A stretch of 64,000 nucleotides of DNA from CAVTWD01 sp963738325 (GTDB lineage Bacteria; Actinomycetota; Acidimicrobiia; Acidimicrobiales; Ilumatobacteraceae), in NCBI GenBank assembly GCA_963738325.1, contig CAVTWD010000009.1, forward strand, positions 496,001-560,000, read 5' to 3'. Position numbers and translations under genes: made by a program. The notes beneath the pieces were generated by a model. It did not search any database. It saw only the letters and a list, made by a program, of their open reading frames with translations, and had not been told where the DNA came from. Of the stretch, positions 17,005-27,121 are shown one piece after another. Position 1 is the stretch's first letter, and each line of letters begins with the position of its first letter.

Positions 17005-18248
17005 CCCCGCACCCCTGCTTCGCGGTAGAGCTGGTCGAGGCCGGCCAGGTGCACCGCAGGGCTGAAGTCCTCCAGGATGCGCTGCCGCCCGGCCCGCCCC
17101 ATCTCGAAGGCCTTGTCGGGGTTGGACGTGATGGTGCGGATCGCCTGCGCGAGCGCGTGCGGGTCGTCGGCCGGCACCAGCTCGCCGTCGATGCCGGGAC
17201 GGACGAGCTCCGGGAGCCCACCGAGGTCGGAGGAGATCACGGGAACCGCGTTGGCCAACGCCTCGAGCACGGCCATCGGTTGGTTCTCGTACCAGCGCGA
17301 GGGGACGAGCGCGACGCTCGAGCTGCGCACGAGCTCGAACAGACGCTCCTTGGGAAGGCGGCCGTGGAAGCTGATGCGGCCCGGAGCGGTGTCGGCGGCT
17401 TGACGTTCGAGCTCGGCTCGTATGGGGCCGTCGCCGGCGATGTGGAGATGGACGTCACCGTCGACGAACGCCATCGCCGAGATCGCGGTGTCGATGCCTT
17501 TCTCCGGCGCGAGCCGCGCCGCGAGCACGACGTCGCCTCCCGGCGAGGGCTTGGGGAGGGTGTCGGGCATGTCGACGACGTAACGGAGCACTCGTTGGCG
17601 CTCTGGGTACACGCGGGCCTCGGCCATCTTGCGGGCCATGAACTGGCTGGGGCAGATGAAGAGGTCGACGTGGCGCCACGAGCGCAACGCCGTGTGGATG
17701 GCGAGCTCGGCCGCCATCGCCCCGCTGGCCAGCAGGGAGTGTTCTCGGCAGCGGCGTTTGGGTGCCTCCCAGAACCGGTGGGGAAGGCAGGCCTCGCAGA
17801 TCGTGCCGTTGTCGGAGAACTGGTAGGTCGGGCAGGCCAGCTTGTAGTCATGCAGGGTCATGAGGACCGGCACCCCGTGGCGAACGAGCGGGCCGAGGAT
17901 GGACGGCGACAACTGGTGGTAGACGTTGTGGAGATGGGCGACGTCTGGACGGAAGCGCTCGATGGCGCGTTCGATGCCGGCGCGCGCCGACGTGGACCAG
18001 AGCATGCGGCCCATGGTGTGGGTCCGGTCGAGCACTCCGCGCGGCTGCTCGAAGTCGATCTCGGATGCAAAGGTGTCGGCCAGCTCGAGATGGGTGTTCT
18101 CGGGATGGGTCATGCCCCAGAACGCGACCGTGTACCCCGCGCACTGTTGAACGGAGGCAACGTCTTCCATGTACCCCTCCGCCCCGCCACGGCGGTAGAG
18201 GAATTTGTTTACGTGGAGCACGCGCACGGCGCCTGTGGACCTCCTCAT
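17001..18248 (-). CDS. GT4-family glycosyltransferase
   Basis: 415 residues. It begins 'VRVLHVNKFLYRRGGAEGYM' after a short leader. It has the acceptor-side motif 'ACPTYQFSDNGTICEACL', with a CxxC pattern seen in one GT4 subgroup, then 'VVLAARLAPEKGIDTAISAM', 'RISFHGRLPKERLF' and the E-x7-E motif 'VPSRWYENQPMAVLEALA'. It is first in a two-gene minus-strand operon with the next glycosyltransferase and is divergent from the sulfotransferase at 18366 across 117 bp. Predicted role: addition of one sugar of the polysaccharide repeat. ATG 18248 is used; an internal GTG at VRVLHV is possible. Confidence 0.88.
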   Translation of the reverse strand: MRRSTGAVRVLHVNKFLYRRGGAEGYMEDVASVQQCAGYTVAFWGMTHPENTHLELADTFASEIDFEQPRGVLDRTHTMGRMLWSTSARAGIERAIERFRPDVAHLHNVYHQLSPSILGPLVRHGVPVLMTLHDYKLACPTYQFSDNGTICEACLPHRFWEAPKRRCREHSLLASGAMAAELAIHTALRSWRHVDLFICPSQFMARKMAEARVYPERQRVLRYVVDMPDTLPKPSPGGDVVLAARLAPEKGIDTAISAMAFVDGDVHLHIAGDGPIRAELERQAADTAPGRISFHGRLPKERLFELVRSSSVALVPSRWYENQPMAVLEALANAVPVISSDLGGLPELVRPGIDGELVPADDPHALAQAIRTITSNPDKAFEMGRAGRQRILEDFSPAVHLAGLDQLYREAGVRG

Positions 18249-18365
18249 CCCGCCCGCAGTGCTGATCGATCACACTACACAAGGCCGTCGATCGTCCATG
18301 GGCCAGACGGCACAGACCGAACGACCTATGTGAGCAAGCAGGAGCGGTGGCTAGGTTGCGGCGCG

Positions 18366-19313
18366 ATGTCGGACGTCGACGTGCTGTACCTCGTGGGGAC
18401 GGGTCGCAGTGGTTCCACACTGCTGGCGAACCTCCTCGGGTCGACCGACGGGATGTTCTCCGCCGGTGAGCTCCGGTTCCTGTGGGAGCGCGGCTACGGC
18501 GAGGACCGGCGTTGTGGATGCGGCCGGCCTTTCTCGCAGTGCCCGACCTGGCAGGCCATCGTCCGGCGCGCCTTTCCCGATCGCGCCCCTGACCTTGGCC
18601 GGATGCGCAGCGAGGCGGCCCGGGTCACCCGGGTACGCCAGCTCCCGAAGGTCTTCATGTCGCGCCTCGACGGCGAGGATCTGGCGCAGCTCGCGCCCTA
18701 CTACCTCGAGCAGGTCGAGCGGGTGTACCGAGCCGTGGCGGCGGAGACCGGGCGAATGATCGTCGACTCGTCGAAGCTCCCCACCTATTGCCACGTGCTG
18801 CACCAGGTGCCGTCGTTGCGCTTGCGGGTGGTGCACCTCGTGCGCGACCCGCGCGCGACCGCGTACTCCTGGCAGCGGTTGCATGCCAGCGGTGCGGTCG
18901 AGGATGACGACGAGGAGATCGACCGCTTCTCACCGTGGAAGGCCTCGGCGTTGTGGGCCATCTGGAACACGACCGCCTCCCGCATCTTCTCGAAGCGGAG
19001 CGACTACCTCCGCGTGCGCTACGAAGACCTCATGGCCGAGCCACGAATGGTGATCGACGACATCCGGGCTTTCGCCGGCCTGCCGCCCGACGACTCGCCC
19101 TTCGTCGACGACCGCACCGTGCGTCTCGTGCCCAACCATGCCGTGGCGGGGAACCCGAATCGCCGTCGCAACGGCGACGTGCGCCTCGTGGGGGACGACG
19201 AGTGGCGCACGGCGCTGAACCGGGCCGACCGGGCGGTCGTCACCGCCGTCACCGCGTCTGCGCTCGGGCACTTCGGCTACCGCCTCAGCACGCGGTCGCC
19301 GAGCGTGCCGTGA
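18366..19313 (+). CDS. PAPS-dependent sulfotransferase family protein
   Basis: 315 residues with a sulfotransferase fold. The 5'-phosphosulfate loop is 'LVGTGRSGSTLLANLL' near the N-terminus and the 3'-phosphate site is 'VVHLVRDPRATAYSWQR', followed by 'YLRVRYEDLMAEPRMVIDDI'. An unusual Cys-rich insert 'RRCGCGRPFSQCPTW' follows the first helix, a feature of some bacterial carbohydrate-type sulfotransferases. It is predicted to transfer sulfate from PAPS to a glycan or lipid-linked sugar. First of three consecutive sulfotransferase genes that overlap by 4 bases each. ATG 18366 is at the natural domain start. Confidence 0.86.
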   Translation: MSDVDVLYLVGTGRSGSTLLANLLGSTDGMFSAGELRFLWERGYGEDRRCGCGRPFSQCPTWQAIVRRAFPDRAPDLGRMRSEAARVTRVRQLPKVFMSRLDGEDLAQLAPYYLEQVERVYRAVAAETGRMIVDSSKLPTYCHVLHQVPSLRLRVVHLVRDPRATAYSWQRLHASGAVEDDDEEIDRFSPWKASALWAIWNTTASRIFSKRSDYLRVRYEDLMAEPRMVIDDIRAFAGLPPDDSPFVDDRTVRLVPNHAVAGNPNRRRNGDVRLVGDDEWRTALNRADRAVVTAVTASALGHFGYRLSTRSPSVP

Positions 19314-20196
19314 CGGCTTCGGAGCTGCATTTCGTGTTGGGGACGGGACGCTGCGGGTCCACCCTCGTCCACGAGGTGCTCTGCCAGCACGAGGACGTCG
19401 CCTTCCTCTCGAACCTCGAGGATCGAGGTCGAGCCGGTGGGTTGCTGACGGCGTCGAACGGTCGTCTGTACCGACGCCTGCCACCCTCGGTCACACAGAA
19501 GGGCGGAGCCCGTTTCGCCCCCTCGGAGGGGTACCGCGCGTTGAGCAGAGAGGTCTCGCCGGTGCTCGAGTACTCCGAGCGCGACCTGCAGGCCTCGGAT
19601 GCCACCCCGTGGCTCACCGGGCGGCTGCAGCGGTTCTTCACGGCCCGGGCGCAGAGGAGCCCCGAGCGGCTCTACCTCCACAAGTTCACCGGATGGCCCC
19701 GGGCGTCGTTCCTCTACGCGGTGTTCCCCGAGAGCCGCTTCGTCCACGTCGTGCGCGACGGGCGGGCGGTGGCGAACTCCTGGCTCCAGATGCCGTGGTG
19801 GCTCGGCTACCGCGGCCCGGAGAATTGGCACTTCGGTCGACTCGGCGACGCCCACACGCGAAGCGTGGGAACGCTCGGGTCGGTCCTTCGTGGTGCTCGC
19901 GGGGCTGGCCTGGCTCGAGCTCGTCGACGCCTTCGAGGAGGCCGCCGCGGAGGTGGGGGAGAAGGCGTGGCTGCAGGTGCGCTACGAAGACATGCTTGGC
20001 GCGCCCCGGGAGACCTTCAGCGAGATCGCCGAGTTCCTGGGCCTCCCGGTCGACGACCGGTTCCTTGCTCGCGCTCGACCGCTACCAGTTCCAGGCGGCG
20101 CGCGCCGACGCCTACCGTCGAGACCTCGGCGAGGCGGACGTGCGCGCGCTCGACGAGCTGCTCGGTGACACCCTCGCCCGCTACGGCTACCGATGA
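19310..20196 (+). CDS. PAPS-dependent sulfotransferase (two apparent +1 frameshifts)
   Basis: About 294 residues if one extra base is skipped near 19857-19861 (ACGGAA read as ACGCGAA) and one near 20068-20072. Motifs: phosphosulfate loop 'FVLGTGRCGSTLVHEVL', 3'-phosphate site 'FVHVVRDGRAVANSW', then 'WLQVRYEDMLGAPRETF'. The last segment reads 'LDRYQFQAARADAYRR' to a stop at 20194-20196. GTG 19310 overlaps the previous stop. No premature stop occurs apart from the frame changes, so the gene is probably intact in the organism. Likely to modify the same polysaccharide as its neighbours; acceptor unknown. Confidence 0.8.
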
Positions 20197-21061
20197 TGGG
20201 CAAACCGCTTCAAGCCTCCTTCGCCACCCGTCTTCGCAAGCAGGCCGAGCGACTGTCGCACAAGGCCGTGCCCGGCGAGCGGATGGTGCCCGACTACCTG
20301 ATCATCGGGGTCAAGCGCGGCGGCACCACGTCGTTCGCCGAGTACCTCCTCCAGCATCCTCATGTCCTGGCGCCGTACGTGCCGAAGGGGCCGCGCTTCT
20401 TCGACGTCAACTACGCCCGGGGCTGGACCTGGTACCAGTCGCACTTCCCGACGGGGGCGCAGGCCCGCCGCCACGAGCGACGCACGGGCGTCCACCCGGT
20501 CACGGGCGACTCGAGCCCGTACATCGTCTTCCACCCCCTCGCCCTGGACCGGGTGAAGCGCGACGCTGCCGCGCGCCAAGCTGATCCTGTCGCTGCGCGA
20601 TCCCGTGGTCCGGGCCTGGTCGCAGTACAACTACGAGTGCAAGCGGGGCTACGAGGACCTGGAGATTCACGCCGCCCTGGATGCCGAACCCGAGCGGCTG
20701 GCCGGCGAGGAGGAACGGCTGCGCCGCGATCCCACCTACGCGAGCAAGGCGCACCGCCACAACGGCTACCTGTCCCGAGGGCACTATGCCGAGCAGCTCG
20801 GCCACGTGTGGTCCCTCTTCGACCCGGCCCAGGTCCACGTGCTGTGGGCCGAGGATCTCTTCACCGACCCACAGGGCGACGTACGACAAGCTGACGGACT
20901 TCCTCGGGCTGCCGGCGGCTCCACTCACCGACGCTCGGGCGTTCAAGGCGAACCGGTACGAGCCGATGCCCGACGACGTGCGCCAGCGTCTCGCCGCGTA
21001 CTATTCCCCGCTCAACGAGGAGCTGTTCGAGCGCCTCGGTTGCCGCGCCCCCTGGACCTGA
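20193..21061 (+). CDS. PAPS-dependent sulfotransferase (two apparent +1 frameshifts)
   Basis: About 288 residues when one extra G is skipped near 20566-20570 and another at 20874-20876. Motifs are 'LIIGVKRGGTTSFAEYLLQH' for 5'-phosphosulfate binding and 'LILSLRDPVVRAWSQYNYE' for 3'-phosphate binding, followed by 'ASKAHRHNGYLSRGHYAEQL', of the heparan/carbohydrate N-sulfotransferase-like type. It resembles the protein at 37421 more than its two neighbours do. ATG 20193 overlaps the preceding stop (ATGA). It completes a three-gene sulfotransferase run and ends 46 bp before the convergent lipoprotein gene. Confidence 0.8.
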
Positions 21062-21107
21062 GTCTCACCCTTCACCGCAGCTCGAGGTTGGTGCGGTAGC
21101 GGCGAGA

Positions 21108-22652
21108 TCAGACCCCGACCAGCCGGAGCACGTCTCCGGCGGCCGGAGCCACGGCCACCATCGGGTCGCCGGTGAGCTTGATGCCGTCGGCGGTGGCCGA
21201 CTGCCGGCCGTCAAGGCTCTGGAGCGTCACCGCCGGCGCCTGCAGCGGGATGGGGGCGCCGTCGGCCCACACCAGGCCCTGCGCCCCCGAGGGAGCCGTG
21301 CCCACCACGGCCCAACCGCCGGTCGAGCCCTGCGACGCCGACCACCTCACGCCCCCCTGGCGGAGGAACGTGGCCAGCTTGACAAAGGCGTCGAAGCTGG
21401 CCCGCGGCCTGGCCTCGGCGTCGAGCAGCCCGAAGCGGATCTCCTTGTCGGTGTTGGCCGTGTTCGACAACAGCGGCAGGTACACGACGCGCTCGCGCGC
21501 CATAGCCGAGGAGGAGGTAGACGAGGCGGGTCGTCTCGCCGGCCACCACTCGCTCGTCGCCGTTGCTGTCGGGCCAGAACAAGCCGGCCTCCCACACCTG
21601 GATGGGCATGCCCGTGGGCAGCACGTCGTGCAGGAAGGTCATAAGGGCCGGGACGTTGCTCCATTTCTCGTAGAAGTGGAGCTGGAAGTCGTCGATCACG
21701 CCGTCCTTGGCGAGCTGCAGCGTGGCCTGCGCGAACTCGCGGTCGTGCGTTGCCTGCTCGGTGTTCAGGGCCGCCTTCAACTGGTCCACCGTCCTCGCCT
21801 CCGGGAAGTCCTTCGTCCGGTGGATGAAACGGCGTTCGTAGTACGCCTGGTAGGTGGTGAGGGCCTGATCGGCCTTGCCCTGATCCAGCAGCGCCTGGGC
21901 CATCACCACCCCCCAGGTCGTGCTGCTCAAACCCGAATCGAGCACCACGGCCGTCGGGTCGACCTGCCGCACCGCCTGCGCTCCTTCTCTCACGAGAGTG
22001 GCGTACTGCTCGGCGGTGCCCTTGAAGAAGCTGTCGCCGTTCGCCTCGTTCTCGATGGCGTACTGGTGCACCCCGAGCGGCTTGTAGCGGTCGACGACCG
22101 AGCGGACGAACGCCTGGTACACGTTGACGTCACCCGGCGGCAGGCTGACCGTCCAGCCGAGCGGACCCCGGTTGGCGTCGAGGGACTGCCCTCCTGTTGC
22201 CCAGCACGACCCGACCCGGATGCGGATCATCGTCTCGATGCCGGCCGAGCGAGCCCGGGCGACGTTCTTGTCGGCGCGGGAGAAGTCGGGCGGGACGTTC
22301 GGCTGCGGCTGGATCTGGCACCATTCGAGCTCGTACCACGTGGTCCCCCCGGCGAGCTCCTGCAGGTAGGGCTGGAACTGGGTCTGCCGCGGTAGTCCCA
22401 GGTCACGCCGAGAGGGATGGAGCCGCGCGGCGACGGGTCAGTGGGTCCATTGCCGCCCGTGTTGGCCGCGGTCGTGGGTGGCACCGCGGTCGTCGGCGCG
22501 GTTTGGACGGCGTTGCCGGCACCGCTGCTGCAGGCGACGAGGCACGTGCCGAGCACGACTGATCCCGCGGCGAGGAGCCGGTGCCGATGGCGGCGGCCCG
22601 AACCCCGAGCGGCCGGAAGCGCCAATGGCGGCGTTGCATCGGCCGGAGCCAT
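21108..22652 (-). CDS. Lipoprotein, clan GH-A-like glycoside hydrolase (two apparent frame breaks)
   Basis: About 514 residues. A lipoprotein signal (LLAAGSVVLGTCLVAC with lipobox LVAC) is followed by a TIM-barrel-like region. The acid/base motif 'QYAIENEANGDSFF' contains the N-E pair of clan GH-A, and 'MPIQVWEAGLFWPD' places a Glu where the nucleophile is expected. Breaks: near 22381, where one base is missing or two are extra, and near 21493-21498, where GCGGAG reads GCGCGAG on the coding strand. Likely a cell-surface glycosidase or lyase-like protein that trims the exported polymer. The start (ATG 22652) is tentative. Confidence 0.65.
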
Positions 22653-22862
22653 CTCGGAGGGGGCTTGCTTCACGTTCGGCTTCACCAATCGTGCGAGGGT
22701 TCGGCCGGCTCGCCAGAGCCCTGCCGCCCATGGATGGGCACTGCAGCCAAGAGGCTGCCAGTGAAACAACGGCTGCGCACGGCACACAACCCGCCAAACG
22801 GCCTATTCCCAGGCTACGGGGGCCCCCAGCTAACCTTTCGTGGTCACCCCGAAGGAGCCGTT

Positions 22863-24343
22863 TTGGCTGTCGTCGCCGCCCGACCAACCAGATTGCCGAC
22901 CGCAGTCGGGCGACCTGACACCAAGGCCCGCGCCGGAGCAGCGGTCATGGTGCTGTTCACCCTCGCGGTGGGAGTGCTCGCCGGACTGGAGTTCACGAAC
23001 AGCTCCGCAGGGCGGGTCGCGGTGGAGATCGCCATCCTGTCGGTGGCGGCCTTCGGCGGTGTGCTGCTCTTCATCCTCGGCGTCAAGCGGATGGAGCTCT
23101 TCGTCGTCGTCTTGCTGTTCCTGCGCTCCAGTCTCGACGTCTCCCGCCTGAACGGCAGCGAGCAGACGCAGACCATCTCGAACCCTTCGAGCCTCGTGGC
23201 CTTGCTGTTCCTGGCCATGGGCTTGGCCTGGATCCTGGCCCGGCGCGCCGGCGGGTCCGGCACCCGACCTGCTTCTTGCAGCGGGCCTTGATCGTGTTCC
23301 TGGTGGCCGCCGCCCTGTGTGTCGTCGGGTCGCCCCAGCCGGCCGCGAGCGGTCTGGAGTTCCTGCGCATCGCCTCCGGGTTCCTCATGTTCTTCATGAT
23401 CGACCGGATCCTCGAGCAGACGAACAACCCCAAGCCGATCCTCGGGGCCGTCTACGCCTCGGCGGTGATCCCGGTGTTCTTGGCGCTGGTCGGCTCCCAC
23501 ATCGGCATCCACCTGACCGAGAGCAAGGACCGGATCAGCCGGATCACTTCCACCTTCTCCCAGGCCAGCCCGTTCTCCTACTACCTCGTCGTGCTCACCT
23601 TGATGGCCCTCGGGCTGGCGCTCTACGCAGGGCGCAAATGGCGCCTCCCCCTGCTCGCCGCGGCCGGGCTCCTCTCCATAACCCTCATTCTCACCTTCAC
23701 CCGCACGGCCTGGATCGCCATGGTGGCCGGCGCCATCGTCCTCGGGGCCTACGCGGGCAAGAAGGTCCTGCTCGTCATGGTCACGGTGGTGGTGCTCGCC
23801 GTCCTGTTCGTTCCGGCCATCAGCGCCCGCTTCCAAGAGCTGGGCAGCGACAACACCTACACGTACAACTACCGCCAGAACTCCCTCGAGTGGAGGTTGA
23901 GCTACTGGTCGGACATCATCCCCTTGGCCAACTCCAACCCGGTCACCGGGATCGGGCTGAAGATGACGCCCGTGCTCGGTGGCGGCAAGCTGCCCCACAA
24001 CGACTACCTCCGCTCCTACATCGAGATCGGGCTGGTCGGGCTGGTGGCGTTCATCACCGTGCAGGCGGCCATGATCCTCACACCGCTGAGAGGGCTGAGA
24101 CAGGCCACCGACCCCCTGCAGCGGGGCCTCATGCTCGGCTTCCTCGCCGGCGCGGTGGCCTTGGCCGTGGCCAGCTTGGCTGACAACATCCTCGATCAAG
24201 TCGTCGTGCTCTGGTACGTGTTCGCGTTCGCCGGGTGCGCCACCTGGGCGGCCCGGCGGGCGGCCCAGTCGCGCGCCACCTCTGCCCCTGTCCTCGTCGC
24301 CGCTCCCGCCTCCGAGGCGGATCGGTTCGTTCCAGAAAGGTGA
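22863..24343 (+). CDS. O-antigen ligase/Wzy-type polymerase family membrane protein (one apparent frame break)
   Basis: About 493 residues with ten or more hydrophobic segments. The Wzy_C region shows 'LILTFTRTAWIAMVAGAIVL' and the downstream 'LPHNDYLRSYIEIGLVGLV', where the H-N-x-Y-L motif is diagnostic. The N-terminal part (to about 23245) and the rest are in different frames; one missing G, or two extra bases, near 23243-23258 explains it. TTG 22863 has AAGGAG 5 bases upstream. Wzy enzymes polymerise lipid-linked repeat units on the outer face of the membrane. The stop overlaps the Wzz-like start (TGATG), and the Wzx-like gene follows. Confidence 0.8.
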
Positions 24344-25422
24344 TGGCCGTGGAGCTGTCGGATTACATGCGCCGAGTCCTGCGGTGGTCGTGGCTCATTG
24401 CCGTGGTCACGGTGGTGGGCGGCATCATCGCCCTCCTCCTCACGTCGCAGAACTCGACGGTCTACACGACGACGGCGACGGTGGCGGCGCCGTCCGACGT
24501 CACGACCGCGGCGCAGTCGTTGCAGTACGTGAACGACTTCGAGGCCGCGTCGGGTTCACGCGCCGTCATCGACGCGGTCACCGAGGACACCAACGTCCCG
24601 CGCAACACGATCGATCAGAGAGTGTCCGTCAGCCAGGTCGGCACGTCGGGGATCATCCAGACCAGCTACAACACGCCGGTCAACAACGACCCGGCCGCCG
24701 AGCCGGTGATCGAGAGCGTCGTCAAGAACACCCTGGCGCTGATGTTCGAAGCGCGCATCCACGATGCCCAGCAAGGCGTGGACGCGGCCAACAAGGGTCT
24801 CCAGACCGCGCAGGCCAGCCTCGACGCCGCGCAGGGACAGGTCAGCCAGTTCCTCGCCGCCCGCAGCTACGACTCTCCCCTCACGAGGCTGGATTCGATC
24901 AACTCGCAGATCTCGGATCTCGAGCTGCGCCAGACCGATGCCCGGGCGCAGGGCCAGGTGGCCGAGGCGAACACCTATGCCGCCAGCATCGCCGACCTCC
25001 AGAAGCAGCGGGCCGTGGTCGGCAAGGATGCCGAGGCCTTCGATCTCCTGCAGGGCAAGGTCGACGACGCCAAGGCCGCCGTGACCCGGGCCCAGTCGGC
25101 TCAGGAGACGGCGTCGGCCACGCTGGCGCAGGATCAGCCCCAGGGCGACGTCACCTTCGGCCGCCGCAGCGAGCCGCAAGACCGGGCGGCCACCATCTGG
25201 CGCCGCACGCTGGCCGTCATGGCCGCCTGCTTCATCCTGAGCGTCCTCCTCGTGGCCTGGCTGGCCAGCCTGACGCCGGCCGGTGACCTGCAGGAGGAGC
25301 CGGCCCCGGCCGAGGCCGCGGTCCCGCTCGAGGAGGAACCGGGCGACACACGAAAGCGGCGTCCCTTTCGTGAGCCCACGCGAGACCCAGACGGCGTCAC
25401 CGTCAGCCCACAGCCGTCCTGA
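24343..25422 (+). CDS. Wzz-like chain-length/polysaccharide co-polymerase protein
   Basis: 359 residues with the Wzz plan: a short cytoplasmic start, TM helix 1 (WLIAVVTVVGGIIALLLTS), a long extracytoplasmic alpha-helical part rich in Ala, Gln and Asp (about 120-275, coiled-coil-like: 'AQASLDAAQGQVSQFLAA'), and TM helix 2 (MAACFILSVLLVAWLASL). A charged Pro/Glu-rich cytoplasmic tail follows. No Walker kinase domain is fused, so it resembles the membrane half of a Wzc/CapA pair. It sets polymer length together with the Wzy protein encoded directly upstream. ATG 24343 overlaps the Wzy stop. Confidence 0.8.
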   Translation: MAVELSDYMRRVLRWSWLIAVVTVVGGIIALLLTSQNSTVYTTTATVAAPSDVTTAAQSLQYVNDFEAASGSRAVIDAVTEDTNVPRNTIDQRVSVSQVGTSGIIQTSYNTPVNNDPAAEPVIESVVKNTLALMFEARIHDAQQGVDAANKGLQTAQASLDAAQGQVSQFLAARSYDSPLTRLDSINSQISDLELRQTDARAQGQVAEANTYAASIADLQKQRAVVGKDAEAFDLLQGKVDDAKAAVTRAQSAQETASATLAQDQPQGDVTFGRRSEPQDRAATIWRRTLAVMAACFILSVLLVAWLASLTPAGDLQEEPAPAEAAVPLEEEPGDTRKRRPFREPTRDPDGVTVSPQPS

Positions 25423-25531
25423 GGACGGCGTCTCGGCCTCCGGGTCGGAGGAAGTCGCGCTCCGCGCCAGTCGTGCTGGCACCGGAAGTGCTGGGGTGAG
25501 CCGGGCGCCGCGCACCGAGGTTGACGTGCCG

Positions 25532-27121
25532 ATGGCGGAGGAGAGCGATGCCGGCGCGGCCCCGTCCAGCGCGGTCGCCCTCGGGCCGGCAGGCGACGGC
25601 GAGGACGGCCTCTCCGACCGGGAGGTCACCCGCCTCGCCGCGGGCGGAGGCCTGAACGTCGCCGGCGGCTTCGTCAACCAGGTGAGCCTCTTCGGGCTCA
25701 CGATCCTCATCGCCCGCTGGCTCGGCCCCTCCGACGTCGGCACCTACTCGCAGGCCTTCGCCATGCGACAGGTCCTCATGCTCGTCGCGCTGGGCGGCAT
25801 GCGCTCGGCGATGACCCGCTACGTCGCCATCCACCGAGCCGACGACGACCCCGCCGCCCTCCGGGGCACCGTGCGCTTCGGGCTCGCCTTCACGCTGGCC
25901 AGCGCGTCCGTGCTCGGCGTGCTGCTCTTCGTGCTCGCCCCATGGCTGGCGCACTCGGCCTTCCGCGATCCAGCCCTCGAGAGCGCCCTGCGCTGGGTGG
26001 CCATCGGCTTGCCCTCGGCCGCCTTCACCGTGGCCGCGCTCTCGGCCACCCAAGGGTTCCGCACCCAGCGCCCGAACGCGCTGGTCGGCAACATGCTCGA
26101 GCCGGCCCTGCGGCTGGTGCTCACGCTCGTGGTGCTGAGCGCCGGCTTCGGGCTGAACGGGTCGCTCGTCGTGCTCCAGGTGGCGAGCGTGGTGGCCTCG
26201 GTGTGCGCCTATGTCTGGTTGCGCCTGCTGATGCGGCGCCACCCGAAGGTGACGCCGCGGTACGAGCTGCGCGAGGTCATGCGTTACGCCTCCATCAGCT
26301 GGCTCTCGTCGGTGGCTCAGCAGGGGCTCGTCTGGGCCGACATCTTGATCCTCGGCCTGTTCGTCTCACCGGCCGAGGTCGGCATCTACCAGGTCGCCAC
26401 CCGCATCGTGCTGATCGGCTCGATCGTGAGCCAGGCGCTCAACGCGTCGCTCGCGCCCCGGGCGGCCGACCTCTTCCGTCGCCACGAGCTGTCTACGCTC
26501 AGCCGCCTCTACGTCGCCAGCTCCGAATGGCTCGTGCGCCTGACGTTGCCCCTTGCCGTCTTCCTCTTCATCTGCATCCAGCCGGTGTTGCGCCTCTTCG
26601 GGCCGGAGTTCGTGAGCGGCGCCACGGTGAGCCGCATCCTCATCATCGGCACGCTGATCGATGCCGCCACGACCCAGGGCAGCATCGTGCTCAGCATGTC
26701 GGGTCACTACACGATGAGCATGGTCGACACGGTCGCTGCGCTCGTCCTGAACGTCGGGCTCAACGTCGCTCTGATCCCGGCGTTCGGTATCAACGGCGCC
26801 TCGGTGGCGTGGGCGGCCGCCCTCCTGCTCATCGGCACACTCCGCGCCGTTCAGGTGCACCACTACGTGCTGGGCTCCTTCCCCCTGTCGCGGCGGGTGT
26901 TCAAGAGCGTCGCCGCGGGCGCAGTGGCGCTCGTCATCGGGACAGGCGTCTTTCTCGCCCTGCCTCGCGCCTGGGGGTTTCTGCTGGTCGCGCCTCTCGT
27001 CGCCGCGGTCTACTTCGCGGTGCTCGCCTTCCTCGGGGTGGACGAGGACGACCGCTTGGTGCTGCAAGAGCTCACGAGCCGGTTGCGCCCCGACCGGGCC
27101 CTCGCCGGTCGCCCGGCATGA
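25532..27121 (+). CDS. Wzx/MVF-type polysaccharide flippase (oligosaccharide transporter)
   Basis: 529 residues from ATG 25532 with about 14 hydrophobic helices, beginning 'GGGLNVAGGFVNQVSLFGLT' and including 'LNASLAPRAADLFRRHELST' and 'AFGINGASVAWAAALLLIGT', typical of the MOP-superfamily PST/Wzx transporters. It moves undecaprenyl-linked repeat units across the membrane. The frame is open further 5' (GTG 25370 would overlap the Wzz gene by 53 bp and add a low-complexity Ala/Glu-rich leader), so the start is uncertain. It ends in a 3-base overlap with the next gene. Wzy, Wzz and Wzx in one operon indicate a Wzx/Wzy-dependent assembly route. Confidence 0.82.
   Translation: MAEESDAGAAPSSAVALGPAGDGEDGLSDREVTRLAAGGGLNVAGGFVNQVSLFGLTILIARWLGPSDVGTYSQAFAMRQVLMLVALGGMRSAMTRYVAIHRADDDPAALRGTVRFGLAFTLASASVLGVLLFVLAPWLAHSAFRDPALESALRWVAIGLPSAAFTVAALSATQGFRTQRPNALVGNMLEPALRLVLTLVVLSAGFGLNGSLVVLQVASVVASVCAYVWLRLLMRRHPKVTPRYELREVMRYASISWLSSVAQQGLVWADILILGLFVSPAEVGIYQVATRIVLIGSIVSQALNASLAPRAADLFRRHELSTLSRLYVASSEWLVRLTLPLAVFLFICIQPVLRLFGPEFVSGATVSRILIIGTLIDAATTQGSIVLSMSGHYTMSMVDTVAALVLNVGLNVALIPAFGINGASVAWAAALLLIGTLRAVQVHHYVLGSFPLSRRVFKSVAAGAVALVIGTGVFLALPRAWGFLLVAPLVAAVYFAVLAFLGVDEDDRLVLQELTSRLRPDRALAGRPA

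Noticed and set aside
16986..18365. Plus-strand open frame running into the first sulfotransferase (775 codons in all)
   Set aside because: The part before 18366 is antisense to two clear GT4 genes; only the section from ATG 18366 is a real gene.
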